DNA from: Nocardia goodfellowii
GTDB taxonomy: Bacteria; Actinomycetota; Actinomycetes; Mycobacteriales; Mycobacteriaceae
NCBI RefSeq assembly: GCF_017875645.1
Contig: NZ_JAGGMR010000001.1
Location: forward strand, 3,162,001-3,226,000
Reading direction: 5' to 3'
DNA length: 64,000 nt
The notes beneath the pieces are model-generated. The model saw nothing but the letters and a program-made list of their open reading frames with translations. It searched no databases and was not told the DNA's origin. Both the position numbers and the translations under genes were made by a program. Positions 16,903 to 25,820 of this stretch are shown here, in pieces. Position 1 is the first letter of the stretch, and each line of letters begins with the position of its first letter.

Positions 16903-17858
16903 CCGAGCTCGAGGTCTTGACCATCGGCCGGGTCGGCGTCGACCTCTACCCGCAGCAGAGCGGGGTACCCCTCGCGGAGGTCGAGACATTCGCGAAGTCG
17001 TTGGGCGGCACCGCGACCAACGTGGCGGTCGCCGCCGCTCGCCTCGGCAGGCGCAGCGCGGTGCTCACCAAGGTCGGGCCCGACGGTTTCGGTGACTACG
17101 TGCGGTCCGCGCTCGAAAGCTTCGGCGTGACCGCACGTTACGTCGGGACCTCGCCGAATCTGCAGACCCCCGTGGTCTTCTGCGCGCTGGACCCGCCCGA
17201 CGACCCGCCGCTGCTCTTCTATCGCGCGCCGATCGCGCCCGACCTGACCATCGAAACCCGGGATGTCCCCTGGGATCTGGTGGAACAGGTGCCGCTGCTC
17301 TGGGTCACGGGCACCGGGGTCAGTGCCGAAGCCAGCCGCAGTACCCAGCGCGCGATCCTGCGCCGCCGTGCCCGTCGCGGTCACACCGTGCTCGATCTCG
17401 ACTATCGCCCCATGTTCTGGCCGGACCCGGCGCTGGCTCGCCCGGAGATCGCCTGGATGCTCGACCACGTCAGCGTCGTGGTGGGCAACCGCACCGAAAC
17501 CGAAGTCGCGCTGGGGACGGCCGATCCGGACGAGGCGGCGGACCGGATACTCGCCCGGGGCGTGCGCCTCGCGGTCGTCAAACGCGGAGCCGAAGGGGTA
17601 CTGATCGCTACCGAAGCCGATCGCTGGACGGTGCCGCCGTGCCCCGTGGAGGTCGTCTGCGGGCTCGGCGCGGGTGACGGCTTCGGCGGCGCGCTGATCC
17701 ATGGCCTGCTCGCGGGCTGGGGTCCGGAACGCATCGCCGTCTACGCCAATGCCGCCGGGGCCCTGGTCGCCGGGCGGCTGGCATGCGCGGACACGATGCC
17801 CACGCACGAGGAGATCGAAGCGCTGGCGAGCGGACATCGTCGGCCAGCACCCCGGTGA
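16899..17858 (+). CDS. iolC: 5-dehydro-2-deoxygluconokinase
   Basis: 319 residues, PfkB carbohydrate kinase fold. The N-terminal signature is [16 protein letters not shown] (about 35-50). The C-terminal signature GAGDGFGG (257-264) contains the catalytic base Asp260 and the anion hole. ITEG-like features of IolC and the operon position point to phosphorylation of 2-deoxy-5-keto-D-gluconate. The start is GTG 16899, overlapping the ATPase stop. Another sugar kinase of the same family cannot be excluded from sequence alone, but context favours IolC. Confidence 0.85.
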   Translation: MTELEVLTIGRVGVDLYPQQSGVPLAEVETFAKSLGGTATNVAVAAARLGRRSAVLTKVGPDGFGDYVRSALESFGVTARYVGTSPNLQTPVVFCALDPPDDPPLLFYRAPIAPDLTIETRDVPWDLVEQVPLLWVTGTGVSAEASRSTQRAILRRRARRGHTVLDLDYRPMFWPDPALARPEIAWMLDHVSVVVGNRTETEVALGTADPDEAADRILARGVRLAVVKRGAEGVLIATEADRWTVPPCPVEVVCGLGAGDGFGGALIHGLLAGWGPERIAVYANAAGALVAGRLACADTMPTHEEIEALASGHRRPAPR

Positions 17859-17888
17859 CCGCGCAGGTTCCGGTTCGAAGGAGGCGTG

Positions 17889-18782
17889 ATGTATCTGACC
17901 GATGCCCGCTGGCGGGAACTGCTGCGCATCCGCGCCACCGATCCCGGCGCTGTCGCCCGAGCCTATGCCCGGCGCGCCCGCCGTCCAGCTCTGTTGCCGG
18001 ACAAGCGCACTCTGTTCCTCGTCGCCGCCGACCATCCCGCTCGGGGCGCACTGGAAGTCGGCGCGGACCGCACCGCCATGGCCGGTCGCCGCACCCTTCT
18101 GGAGCGCCTGCTCATCGCGCTGTCCAATCCCGCGGTGGACGGCGTCCTGGGGTCCCCGGACGTCGTCGAGGAACTGCTGCTCCTCGGTGCCCTGAACGAC
18201 AAGGTCGTCATCGGCTCGATGAATCGCGGCGGCTTGGCCGGCGCGGAATGGGAAATCGACGACCGCTTCACCGGCTACGACGCCGAATCGCTGGTGAAAT
18301 ACCGTCTCGACGGCGGCAAAATGCTGCTGCGCCTGGTCGATTCGGATCCCGGCACCGTGCCCACCCTGCACGCCTGCGCCCGAGCGGTCTCCGAACTCGC
18401 CGCGCACGGCCTGATGGCCATGGTCGAACCGCTGCCGTACCACCGCGACGAATCCGGCGTTCTGGTCATGAGCAAGGACGCCCCGGCACTGTCTCGCGCC
18501 ATCACCGTCGCCTCCGGACTCGGCGTGACCTCCGCCTACACCTGGTTGAAAATCCCCGCACCCGAAGACAATTCGGTGCTCGATGCCACGACGCTGCCGG
18601 TGGTGGTCCTGGGCGGCATCCCCTCGGGAGACCCGGCCGCCGACGTCACCGCCTGGGGCGGCGCCCTGACCCACGATGTCGTCCGCGGCCTGGTCGTCGG
18701 TCGCTCGCTGCTCTACCCGCCGGACGGTGATGTGGCCGCGGCCGTCGATGCCGCGGCGCGCGTGCTGAAGGAAGCCCGATGA
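17889..18782 (+). CDS. Cgl0159-type (beta/alpha)8 aldolase-like protein
   Basis: 297 residues from ATG 17889, which has AGGAGG four bases upstream (GTG 17886 is too close to it). The sequence resembles the DeoC/LacD-like barrel proteins found in corynebacterial inositol clusters. Visible pieces are FLVAADHPARGA (about 45), a Lys in MLLRLVDSDPGT context, MVEPLPYHRD and the phosphate-binding GGIPSGDP. IolJ, the aldolase that cleaves 2-deoxy-5-keto-gluconate 6-phosphate, has no other candidate here, so this protein probably takes that step; this is inference from family and position. The stop overlaps a possible upstream start of iolB. Confidence 0.7.
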   Translation: MYLTDARWRELLRIRATDPGAVARAYARRARRPALLPDKRTLFLVAADHPARGALEVGADRTAMAGRRTLLERLLIALSNPAVDGVLGSPDVVEELLLLGALNDKVVIGSMNRGGLAGAEWEIDDRFTGYDAESLVKYRLDGGKMLLRLVDSDPGTVPTLHACARAVSELAAHGLMAMVEPLPYHRDESGVLVMSKDAPALSRAITVASGLGVTSAYTWLKIPAPEDNSVLDATTLPVVVLGGIPSGDPAADVTAWGGALTHDVVRGLVVGRSLLYPPDGDVAAAVDAAARVLKEAR

Positions 18783-18811
18783 GCGCCGGCGAACCCTCTG
18801 GAAGGAGCGCG

Positions 18812-19690
18812 ATGACATTGCATCACCCCGCCGGGGCGCTTGCCGATGGCGCGGATCCGGTAGTGCTGACACCGGAGCGCGCGCGGTGGAGTTACGCCGG
18901 ATTGCGCGTTCTGCGGATTTCGGCCGGTACCCGGCGCACACTGCTCACCGCGGAATTCGAAGCGTTCGTCCTGCCCTTGGCGGGCTCGGGTGTTGTGCGG
19001 GTCGACGGACTGACGTTCGAACTGCACGGGCGCGAATCGGTGTTCACCCGGGTCACGGATTTCGTGTACGTTCCGCGCGACGCCGAGGTCGAACTCGCCA
19101 GCGCCGACGGACTCGAGGTCGCGCTGCCGATGGCCCGTTGCACGCGTCGTCTGTCGCCGAAATACGGTCCGGCCGAGGATGTTCCGGTGGAAGTCCGCGG
19201 GGCGGGACAGGCGACCCGCCAGGTCACCAACTTCGGCGTCCCCGGCGTCTGGGACCATGCCGACAAGCTCAACGCCTGCGAACTGCTCACACCGGACGGC
19301 AATTGGTCCTCCTATCCGCCGCACAAACACGACGCGGTCAGCGCCTGCGAGGTCGTCAACGAGGAGATCTACTACTTCCGCATCGCCGATCGGGATGGCA
19401 TCACTCCGTCCCGTACCGGATTCGGCATGCACCGCACCTACGACGGCGCCCGGGACGAGAACGTCGCGGTCCGCGACGGTGATGTCTTCCTCATCCCGCG
19501 TGGCTATCACGGTCCGTGCGTCGCCGCCCCTGGCTACCCGATGTATTACCTGAACGTGCTGGCGGGTCCCGCCGAGCAGCGTTCGATGGCCTTCTGCGAC
19601 GACCCCGCGCACAGCTGGGTGCGCGACACCTGGAACACCCAAGCCCCCGACCCCCGCTGCCCTGTCACCAACCACCAGGGACGCCTGTAG
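18812..19690 (+). CDS. iolB: 5-deoxy-glucuronate isomerase
   Basis: 292 residues from ATG 18812, with GGAAGGAG about five bases upstream. ATG 18779, overlapping the previous stop, is the alternative and would add 11 residues. Bicupin fold; the metal site is visible as YPPHKHD (about 170) with a later Glu (EEIYYFRI) and His (PRGYHGPCVA). It converts 5-deoxy-glucuronate to 2-deoxy-5-keto-gluconate, the substrate of iolC. It is followed by iolD after 12 bases. Confidence 0.9.
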   Translation: MTLHHPAGALADGADPVVLTPERARWSYAGLRVLRISAGTRRTLLTAEFEAFVLPLAGSGVVRVDGLTFELHGRESVFTRVTDFVYVPRDAEVELASADGLEVALPMARCTRRLSPKYGPAEDVPVEVRGAGQATRQVTNFGVPGVWDHADKLNACELLTPDGNWSSYPPHKHDAVSACEVVNEEIYYFRIADRDGITPSRTGFGMHRTYDGARDENVAVRDGDVFLIPRGYHGPCVAAPGYPMYYLNVLAGPAEQRSMAFCDDPAHSWVRDTWNTQAPDPRCPVTNHQGRL

Positions 19691-19702
19691 AGGACGGTTC
19701 CG

Positions 19703-21616
19703 ATGAAGTCGACCACCGCACAAGCTCTCGTCTCCTGGCTGATCGCACAGCGCTCGGAAACCCTCGACGGCCGCGAAGTACCGCTGTTCCCCGCGGTGTT
19801 CGCGATCTTCGGGCACGGCAACGTGCTCGGGCTGGGTACCGCTCTGCAGGAGCGCCGCGACGAGATACCCACCTGGCGCGGCCAGACCGAACAGGGTATG
19901 GCACTCGCCGCCGTCGGCTACGCGAAGGCCACGCATCGTCGCCAGGTGGGTGTCGCCACCTCCTCCATCGGTCCCGGCGCGTTGAACATGGTCACCGCCG
20001 CGGGCGTGGCACACGCGAATCGTCTACCGCTGCTGCTGCTTCCGGGCGACACCTTCACCGGCCGCGCGCCCGACCCGGTGCTGCAACAGGTCGAGCACTT
20101 CCACGATGCCACCGCCACCGTCAACGATGCCTTCCGCGCCGTCAGCCGCTACTTCGATCGCATCACCCGTCCCGAACAACTCCTCGCCACCCTGCCTCAG
20201 GTGGCCCGCGTGCTCACCGATCCGGCCGACGCCGGACCGGTGACGCTGGCTCTGCCGCAGGACGTCCAAGCCGAGACCTTCGATTTTCCGGACGCGCTGT
20301 TCGAACCGGTGCTGCACCGAATCCCGCGCTCGCGCCCCGACAGTCGCGTCGTCACCGAAGCCGCGGCCCTCCTGCGCGGCGCCCGGCGGCCGCTGCTCGT
20401 GCTCGGCGGTGGTGTCCGCTATTCGGGCGCGGCCGCCCGGATACTGGAATTCGCGGAGCGGCAAGGCATTCCGGTCACCGAAACCACCGCGGGACGCACC
20501 CTCGTCGCCCACGACCACCCGCTGCACGCGGGCCCGCTGGGCATCACCGGGTCGGAATCGGCGAATACCCTTGCCGCCGAAGCGGATCTGGTCCTGGCGA
20601 TCGGCACCCGCCTACAGGACTTCACCACCGCCTCCTGGACCGTCTTCGCCCCGGACGTCCGTCTGCTCACCATCAACACCGCCCGCTTCGACGCGGTCAA
20701 GCACGGTGCCGTGGCGATCGTCGGCGACGCCCGCGCCGCTGTCGACGATCTGGCCGAGCACGTGCGGCAGGATTGGCGGGTCGAGGCGTCCTGGACCGCC
20801 CGCGCGGCCGCCTTGCGCAGCGCCTGGGACGCCCGCATCGACAAGCTTCGCGCCCCCACCGCGGGCTCGCCCAGTTACGCCCAGGTCGTCGGCGTCGTCA
20901 ACGAACTCAGCGCACCCACCGACTACGTCATGACCGCATCCGGGGGTCTGCCCGGTGAGCTGATCGGCGGCTGGCGCGCCCACGGTGGCGCTCCGGCCAT
21001 GGACGTCGAGTACGGCTTCTCCTGCATGGGTTACGAACTGGCGGGCGCGTGGGGCGCGGCGATGGCCCACACCACCGGTCTGGTCACCACATTGCTCGGC
21101 GACGGCTCCTACCTGATGGCGAATTCCGACCTGTTCTCCGCCGCCTTCGCCGGCCATCCGTTCGTCGCCGTCGTGTGCGATAACGACGGCTACGCGGTCA
21201 TCGCGCGCCTGCAAGAGGGGCAGGGTGGAGTTTCGTTCAATAATTTCTACGCCGATTGCCGCAGCACCCTGCCGGACCCGCCCCGGGTGAATTTCGCCGC
21301 GCACGCCCGAGCCCTCGGTTGCGAGGTCTATACCGCCACTGACCTGGCCGAATTCCGGGCCGCCTATACCCAGGCGCGCGAGGCGGCCGCAGCGCATTCC
21401 CGGCCCGCCGTCGTCGTGGTCCGCACCCAGCCCGCAACCTGGATCGAGGCCGGGGCCTGGTGGGAAGTCGGTGTGCCGCAACATCTTTCCGGCCACGAGG
21501 AGTTCGAGCCGGGCAAGCGGGGCCAGCTCCGCTATCTCGCACCGGCCGACCCGAACTTTTCTCAGCCGCGGCACCGGCCGCCGCGCGCGGAACTTCCGGA
21601 TGGAAATGGGCGCTGA
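19703..21616 (+). CDS. iolD: 3D-(3,5/4)-trihydroxycyclohexane-1,2-dione hydrolase (ThDP-dependent)
   Basis: 637 residues, full length for IolD. The three-domain thiamine-diphosphate enzyme layout is visible. The catalytic Glu is residue 63 in WRGQTEQGMA. The ThDP/Mg motif begins LLGDGSYLMANSDLF (about 470) and continues to the metal-binding CDNDGYAV. It hydrolytically opens the ring of the diketone to 5-deoxy-glucuronate. It is the last gene of the operon. No iolA (malonate-semialdehyde dehydrogenase) follows, so the last step must be encoded elsewhere. I see no clear terminator between it and the cold-shock gene at 21788. Confidence 0.92.
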   Translation: MKSTTAQALVSWLIAQRSETLDGREVPLFPAVFAIFGHGNVLGLGTALQERRDEIPTWRGQTEQGMALAAVGYAKATHRRQVGVATSSIGPGALNMVTAAGVAHANRLPLLLLPGDTFTGRAPDPVLQQVEHFHDATATVNDAFRAVSRYFDRITRPEQLLATLPQVARVLTDPADAGPVTLALPQDVQAETFDFPDALFEPVLHRIPRSRPDSRVVTEAAALLRGARRPLLVLGGGVRYSGAAARILEFAERQGIPVTETTAGRTLVAHDHPLHAGPLGITGSESANTLAAEADLVLAIGTRLQDFTTASWTVFAPDVRLLTINTARFDAVKHGAVAIVGDARAAVDDLAEHVRQDWRVEASWTARAAALRSAWDARIDKLRAPTAGSPSYAQVVGVVNELSAPTDYVMTASGGLPGELIGGWRAHGGAPAMDVEYGFSCMGYELAGAWGAAMAHTTGLVTTLLGDGSYLMANSDLFSAAFAGHPFVAVVCDNDGYAVIARLQEGQGGVSFNNFYADCRSTLPDPPRVNFAAHARALGCEVYTATDLAEFRAAYTQAREAAAAHSRPAVVVVRTQPATWIEAGAWWEVGVPQHLSGHEEFEPGKRGQLRYLAPADPNFSQPRHRPPRAELPDGNGR

Positions 21617-21787
21617 GCGGGGAAAATACTTCCCGAGAGGTGCTCGCCACACGCCTGCGCGGGCGTTGGTTGCCTCACAGTGGGCGGACTTTTTTGTGGC
21701 CGAATTCGTCGGATCATGGCATCGTTGATCTACGAGACCAGGGCATTCCGTTTGCCAGAATCTGGCTCGTCAACAAGAAGGTATGAA

Positions 21788-21991
21788 ATGGCTCAGGGTG
21801 TAGTTAAGTGGTTCAACAGCGAGAAGGGCTTCGGCTTCATCGCGCAAGACGGCGGAGGCCCCGACGTCTTCGTGCATTACTCGGCCGTTAGCGGCGCGGG
21901 TTTCCGGTCCCTCGACGAGGGGCAGCGCGTGGAGTTCGAGATCGGCCAGGGCCAGAAGGGCCCGCAGGCGCAGGACGTCCGCGTTCTCTGA
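21788..21991 (+). CDS. Cold-shock protein (CspA family)
   Basis: 67 residues, one OB-fold cold-shock domain. RNP1 is KGFGFI and RNP2 is VFVHYSAV, both intact. It binds single-stranded RNA/DNA and acts as an RNA chaperone. The start is ATG 21788, just after AAGAAGGT. The strong hairpin at 22011-22043 ends its transcript. Confidence 0.93.
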   Translation: MAQGVVKWFNSEKGFGFIAQDGGGPDVFVHYSAVSGAGFRSLDEGQRVEFEIGQGQKGPQAQDVRVL

Positions 21992-22010
21992 TCTCGCGAT
22001 CTAAGCTTCG

Positions 22011-22043
22011 ACAGCCCCCGTACCGTGCCGGTACGGGGGCTGT
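22011..22043 (+). terminator. Terminator after the first cold-shock gene
   Basis: A perfect 14-bp stem (ACAGCCCCCGTACC against its complement) with a 5-base loop, 20 bases after the stop. It separates the two cold-shock genes. Confidence 0.88.
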
Positions 22044-22049
22044 CTCACG

Positions 22050-22078
22050 TTCAGGCCGATGTCGGCCCGTTCTAGGAT
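22050..22078 (+). promoter_or_regulatory. Promoter of the second cold-shock gene, probably leaderless
   Basis: TTCAGG (22050-22055), 17-base spacer, TAGGAT (22073-22078). Only six bases separate the -10 from GTG 22085, so transcription should begin at or within a base of the start codon; no Shine-Dalgarno is present. Confidence 0.6.
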
Positions 22079-22084
22079 GATCGG

Positions 22085-22291
22085 GTGACCCAGGGCACCG
22101 TGAAATGGTTCGACTCGAAGAAGGGTTTCGGGTTCATCGTCGAGGACGGCGGCGGCCCCGACGTCTTCGTCGACTACTTGGAACTCCAGGGTTCCGGATT
22201 CCGGCATCTCACCGAGGGCCAGCGCGTCGAGTTCGAGATCCGGCACGTCAAGGCGGGCCCGGAGGCCGTCGGCGTCCGCATCGTCGACTGA
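22085..22291 (+). CDS. Second cold-shock domain protein
   Basis: 68 residues, GTG start. RNP1 KGFGFI is intact, but RNP2 reads VFVDYLEL: the His of the canonical FVHYS is replaced by Asp and the Ser by Leu. It is close to the first cold-shock protein over its whole length, pointing to a local duplication followed by divergence. Nucleic-acid binding may be altered, because the RNP2 His stacks on bases in CspA/CspB. It has its own promoter after the terminator of the first gene. Confidence 0.85.
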   Translation: MTQGTVKWFDSKKGFGFIVEDGGGPDVFVDYLELQGSGFRHLTEGQRVEFEIRHVKAGPEAVGVRIVD

Positions 22292-22320
22292 AGCCGCGCC
22301 GCTCCGGGGCGGTGGCCATG

Positions 22321-22844
22321 CTAGGCAGACCGTGCCGCGTTCCGGAAGAACTCCGTTGTCAGTTCCTTGACCCGAGTCGGATCCTGGTAAGGGTTTTTCG
22401 GGAAAGCCGGTGCCGCGCAGTCGAACTCGGATGCGATGAACTCGGCGATGGGTCCGGGGACCGCGCCGCTGCCCATCTCGCGGGTCCGGGACTTCAGCTC
22501 GGTGAGATCGGCGACATCAGCCATTCGATCAGAACCGCGTTCCCCGCGACCAGCAGGCGCAGTGCCTTGGCGAGGTCCCAGCCGTTCACGTCCAGCAGAC
22601 CGACCAGCGGCGTCTCGATGACATCGCGGGCGGGCCAGGGTGTCAGGTAGTTGTCCAGGGCGCCGACGTAGACGAACCGGCAGTCGTAGTCGGAGTCGGG
22701 CGAGGGGAAGCCCCAGGCGCGGCTTCCGCTTTCGACGGCGAGGCGCACCGATACCCGGTGCTCGCGCTGCACCCGATCCAGCTCGGCGTCGATGTGCCCG
22801 ACGACAGCCGGGTCCATCGAGGTGGGGATCACGCGCAGGGTCAT
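22321..22844 (-). pseudogene. Nucleotidyltransferase broken by an internal deletion
   Basis: From ATG 22844 the first 116 codons encode the N-terminal half of a polymerase-beta-fold nucleotidyltransferase of the DNA polymerase beta/YcgL-like superfamily: GSRAWGFPSPDSDYDCRF holds the GS and DxD active-site motif, followed by VNGWDLAKALRLL. The frame then hits a stop at 22494. A 67-codon frame overlapping it (22524-22321) reads like the family's C-terminus (LTELKSRTREMG). Family members are about 250 residues, so roughly the middle third is missing and the two parts are out of frame. The simplest explanation is a recent deletion. Confidence 0.6.
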
Positions 22845-23447
22845 GGCCGGTGATGCTAGCTGCGCGGATGTTTGTTCGGCCACATCTTTTCGGGGGGTCG
22901 CCGGTCAGCGGCTCTGCGGCGGCAAGGGTGCCCCTCTGCTGCGCGGATATGCCCGTAGCGGGGGACGCCCGGTGTGCCCGAATATGGCGGTTCGCCCGAA
23001 TGCGACGCCTGCTGAGGAGGGTTCGACCGCATTCGCCGCGGTCTGGTGACTGATTGCGCCGATACCCGATTACAGGGCAATCACGGAAGGATCATTCGGA
23101 ATTACTCGTGGCACGTTCGCGCATCCATGTCTGTCCGGAAGCGAGCGCGGATTCATTTTTCGATCCGCCTACCTGCAATTCTTAGACGGCTGCCAGAGTT
23201 CTCATAAGGAGCGGCGAGCCAGGGCTGAACTGGTCGATCGTCCAGACTGTAGTAGCGCTATTTCCCCAGGTAAAGCCCATATTTCCAGGGGCGACGCGCG
23301 TCTTTCGTAGTGTCGCGGGTCACCATCAGGGGAATTCTGTGGCCTGTATCACTAATTATCGGAATTCCGTAACCGCATTAGCGCGGCCCTCGATGTGCCA
23401 TATGCAAGCCAGTTCGCTGGAAACATCACGACCGAAGAGGTATTCAC
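22845..23447. other. Gene-free stretch upstream of the small peptide gene
   Basis: About 600 bases without a convincing gene on either strand. Bases 23080-23420 are more AT-rich than the surroundings and contain only weak dyads (for example GCGGAT and ATCCGC about ten bases apart near 23150). They may form a long leader or promoter region for the peptide gene at 23448. Nothing else is recognisable. Confidence 0.5.
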
Positions 23448-23564
23448 ATGATCCCCGTTATCATCGACACCGGTTCCGCTGCCCTCAACGGCCTGTTCAG
23501 CACCCTCGGCGCTGCCTTCGCCGGCATTGTCGACACCCTGTGGACCGGCTCCTTCGGCGGCTGA
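23448..23564 (+). CDS. 38-residue hydrophobic/amphipathic peptide
   Basis: A 39-codon frame from ATG 23448 to TGA 23562-23564, with GAAGAGGT at about eight bases upstream. The peptide starts MIPVIIDTGSAALNGLF and continues with STLGAAFAGIVDTLW, ending in GSFGG. It has no charge except two Asp, and its hydrophobic residues would line one face of a helix, as in small membrane-active peptides. There is no signal peptidase site. A hairpin 60 bases downstream could terminate the transcript. The good ribosome-binding site, compact composition and terminator argue that it is real; the function is unknown. Confidence 0.55.
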   Translation: MIPVIIDTGSAALNGLFSTLGAAFAGIVDTLWTGSFGG

Positions 23565-23624
23565 GTCGAATATTCGATCGACTGATTCGATCGAACCCGC
23601 GCCGCCTCGTCGGCGCGAAATGTG

Positions 23625-23657
23625 GGAAGGCCTCTCGCCTGCGGCGCGGGGCCTTCC
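23625..23657 (+). terminator. Hairpin after the small peptide gene
   Basis: GGAAGGCC and GGCCTTCC form an 8-bp stem around a 17-base GC-rich loop. No U-tract follows, so termination is likely but not certain. Confidence 0.5.
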
Positions 23658-23788
23658 GCCGTGTCCGGGCCTGTCCGCGTGGGCCGCACTGACGGCGGGT
23701 GCCCACCGGGGGGTAAGGGGACCCACAATCGATCCCACTAAGCTGGGCGGCGGTAAATGCCGACCCCATTCCCCAGGAGTACTCCATC

Positions 23789-25387
23789 GTGAGCCAAGCA
23801 GGCCGTCCCGTTGTCCTGATCGCCGACAAGCTCGCCCAGTCGACCGTCGACGCGCTCGGTGATGGAGTCGAGGTCCGGTGGGTCGACGGCCCCGACCGCC
23901 CGGCGCTACTCGCGGCCGTCCCGGACGCCGACGCCCTACTCGTCCGTTCGGCGACCACCGTCGACGCCGAAGTCCTCGAAGCCGGCAAGAACCTGAAGAT
24001 CGTCGCGCGGGCCGGTGTCGGCCTCGACAATGTCGATGTGCCCGCGGCCACCGAGCGCGGCGTCATGGTCGTGAACGCCCCGACCTCCAACATCCACACC
24101 GCCGCCGAACACGCGGTCACCCTGCTGCTCGCCGCTGCCCGGCAGATCCCCGCCGCCGATGCCACCCTGCGTGAGCACACCTGGCAGCGCAGCAAGTTCA
24201 ACGGCGTCGAGATCTTCGGCAAGACCGTCGGCGTCATCGGCCTGGGCCGCATCGGTCAGCTGTTCGCCCAGCGTCTCGCCGCTTTCGAGACCAAGATCAT
24301 CGCCTACGATCCCTACACCTCCCCGGCCCGCGCCGCGCAACTCGGCATCGAACTGGTGAGCCTGGACGAGGTGCTCGAGCGCGCCGACTTCATCTCCATC
24401 CACCTGCCGAAGACGCCCGAGACCAAGGGCATGATCAACGCCGAGACGATCGCCAAGACCAAGAAGGGCGTCATCATCGTCAACGCCGCCCGCGGCGGCC
24501 TGATCGACGAGCAGGCGCTGGCCGACGCCATCACCTCCGGTCACGTGCGCGCCGCCGGCATCGACGTGTTCGAGACCGAGCCCTGCACCGACAGCCCGCT
24601 GTTCGGCCTGTCCCAGGTCGTGGTGACCCCGCATCTGGGCGCCTCCACCGCCGAGGCGCAGGACCGCGCCGGTACCGATGTCGCCAAGTCCGTCCAGCTC
24701 GCCCTCGCGGGCGAGTTCGTGCCCGGCGCGGTCAACGTGACCGGCGGTTCGGTGACCGACGAGGTCGCGCCGTGGCTGGAGATCGTGCGTAAGCAGGGCG
24801 CCCTGCTCGGTGCGCTGGCCTCGGAGCTGCCGGTCAGCCTGGAGGTCCAGGTGCGCGGCGAGTTGTCCGCCAATGATGTTGCCGTGCTGGAGCTTTCGGC
24901 CCTGCGCGGTGTCTTCTCCGCGCTCATCGAGGACGCGGTCACCTTCGTCAACGCGCCGTCGCTGGCGAAGGATCGCGGCCTCGAGGCCACGGTCACCACG
25001 CACACCGAGAGCCCGACCCACCGCAGCCTGGTCGACCTGCGCGCCGTGTTCGGCGACGGCCGCACCCTGAACGTGGCCGGCACCCTGACCGAGCCGCAGC
25101 AGGTGCAGAAGATCGTCAACATCAACGGCCGCAACTACGACATGCGCGCCGAGGGCCTGAACCTGGCCGTGCTCAACTACGAGGACAAGCCGGGCGCGCT
25201 GGGCAAGATCGGCACCAAGCTCGGTGCGGCCGGCGTCGACATCCTGGCCGCGCAGCTGAGCCAGGACGTGGACCAGGAAGGCGCGACGGTCATCCTGCGC
25301 GTCAACCAGGATGTGGCCGCCGACGTGCAGGCCGCCATCGCCGAATCCGTCGGCGCGGCCAAGGTCGTGCTGGTCGACCTGGGCTGA
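23789..25387 (+). CDS. serA: D-3-phosphoglycerate dehydrogenase
   Basis: 532 residues, the long actinobacterial form. The NAD-binding segment is VIGLGRIGQ (about 148), the catalytic Arg lies in NAARGGLID (about 233) and the catalytic His in TPHLGAST (about 281). An intervening domain and a C-terminal ACT domain ([13 protein letters not shown], about 465) provide serine feedback control. It catalyses the first committed step of serine synthesis from 3-phosphoglycerate. The GTG start at 23789 has AGGAG nine bases upstream. It ends at a strong bidirectional hairpin. Confidence 0.96.
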   Translation: MSQAGRPVVLIADKLAQSTVDALGDGVEVRWVDGPDRPALLAAVPDADALLVRSATTVDAEVLEAGKNLKIVARAGVGLDNVDVPAATERGVMVVNAPTSNIHTAAEHAVTLLLAAARQIPAADATLREHTWQRSKFNGVEIFGKTVGVIGLGRIGQLFAQRLAAFETKIIAYDPYTSPARAAQLGIELVSLDEVLERADFISIHLPKTPETKGMINAETIAKTKKGVIIVNAARGGLIDEQALADAITSGHVRAAGIDVFETEPCTDSPLFGLSQVVVTPHLGASTAEAQDRAGTDVAKSVQLALAGEFVPGAVNVTGGSVTDEVAPWLEIVRKQGALLGALASELPVSLEVQVRGELSANDVAVLELSALRGVFSALIEDAVTFVNAPSLAKDRGLEATVTTHTESPTHRSLVDLRAVFGDGRTLNVAGTLTEPQQVQKIVNINGRNYDMRAEGLNLAVLNYEDKPGALGKIGTKLGAAGVDILAAQLSQDVDQEGATVILRVNQDVAADVQAAIAESVGAAKVVLVDLG

Positions 25388-25406
25388 CCTGGCCGAAATC
25401 CTTGCC

Positions 25407-25442
25407 GCCGAGTCCCTTCCACATGTGTGGGAGGGACTCGGC
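25407..25442. terminator. Bidirectional terminator between serA and the L7/L12-like gene
   Basis: A near-perfect 17-bp stem (GCCGAGTCCCTTCCACA paired with its complement, one G-U) with a tiny loop, between two convergent genes. Confidence 0.88.
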
Positions 25443-25449
25443 GTATCGG

Positions 25450-25689
25450 TCAGCGTATGTGGGGTTCTCGCGCTTCGACCGCTTCTTTCGCTTCCACCAG
25501 GTCCGCCGCGGGGTCGAGTTTGCGGTACACGCGGATCGCTTGGATCGTTTTGCCTTGGCGCAGCAGTTCGTCGATCTCGGTGTAGTCGAGCGCCAGGCCC
25601 GGATCCGAAATGCCCAGATGCTCCAGGACGAGGTCGAGCTTGCGTTCGAGCCGGTCGATCTTCCGCTCGAGTCTGTAGTTGCCGAACAT
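25450..25689 (-). CDS. Ribosomal L7/L12 C-terminal-like domain protein
   Basis: 79 residues from ATG 25689; a longer frame exists upstream, but this start begins the conserved part. Residues 5-25 form a charged coiled-coil-like helix ([20 protein letters not shown]), followed by a single domain like the L7/L12 C-terminus ([20 protein letters not shown], then [11 protein letters not shown]). In the ribosomal stalk that domain binds translation factors; here it stands alone on a coiled coil, and its partner is unknown. It converges on serA and lies divergent from leuB. Confidence 0.7.
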   Translation of the reverse strand: MFGNYRLERKIDRLERKLDLVLEHLGISDPGLALDYTEIDELLRQGKTIQAIRVYRKLDPAADLVEAKEAVEAREPHIR

Positions 25690-25820
25690 CTGTCCATCCT
25701 TACCAAAGCCCGCCGATCTCACTGTGTGAGAGAGGTTTGCCCTGGTGGCAGGGCTGTCGACGGTCCCGGCTATCGTGGCCGTGTCGACGGGCGCTACATC
25801 CGAACAGGAGCACTACTTTC

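Noticed and set aside
16794..18941. 715-codon minus-strand frame
   Set aside because: It is antisense to iolC and the aldolase-like gene; codon-position bias belongs to the plus strand.
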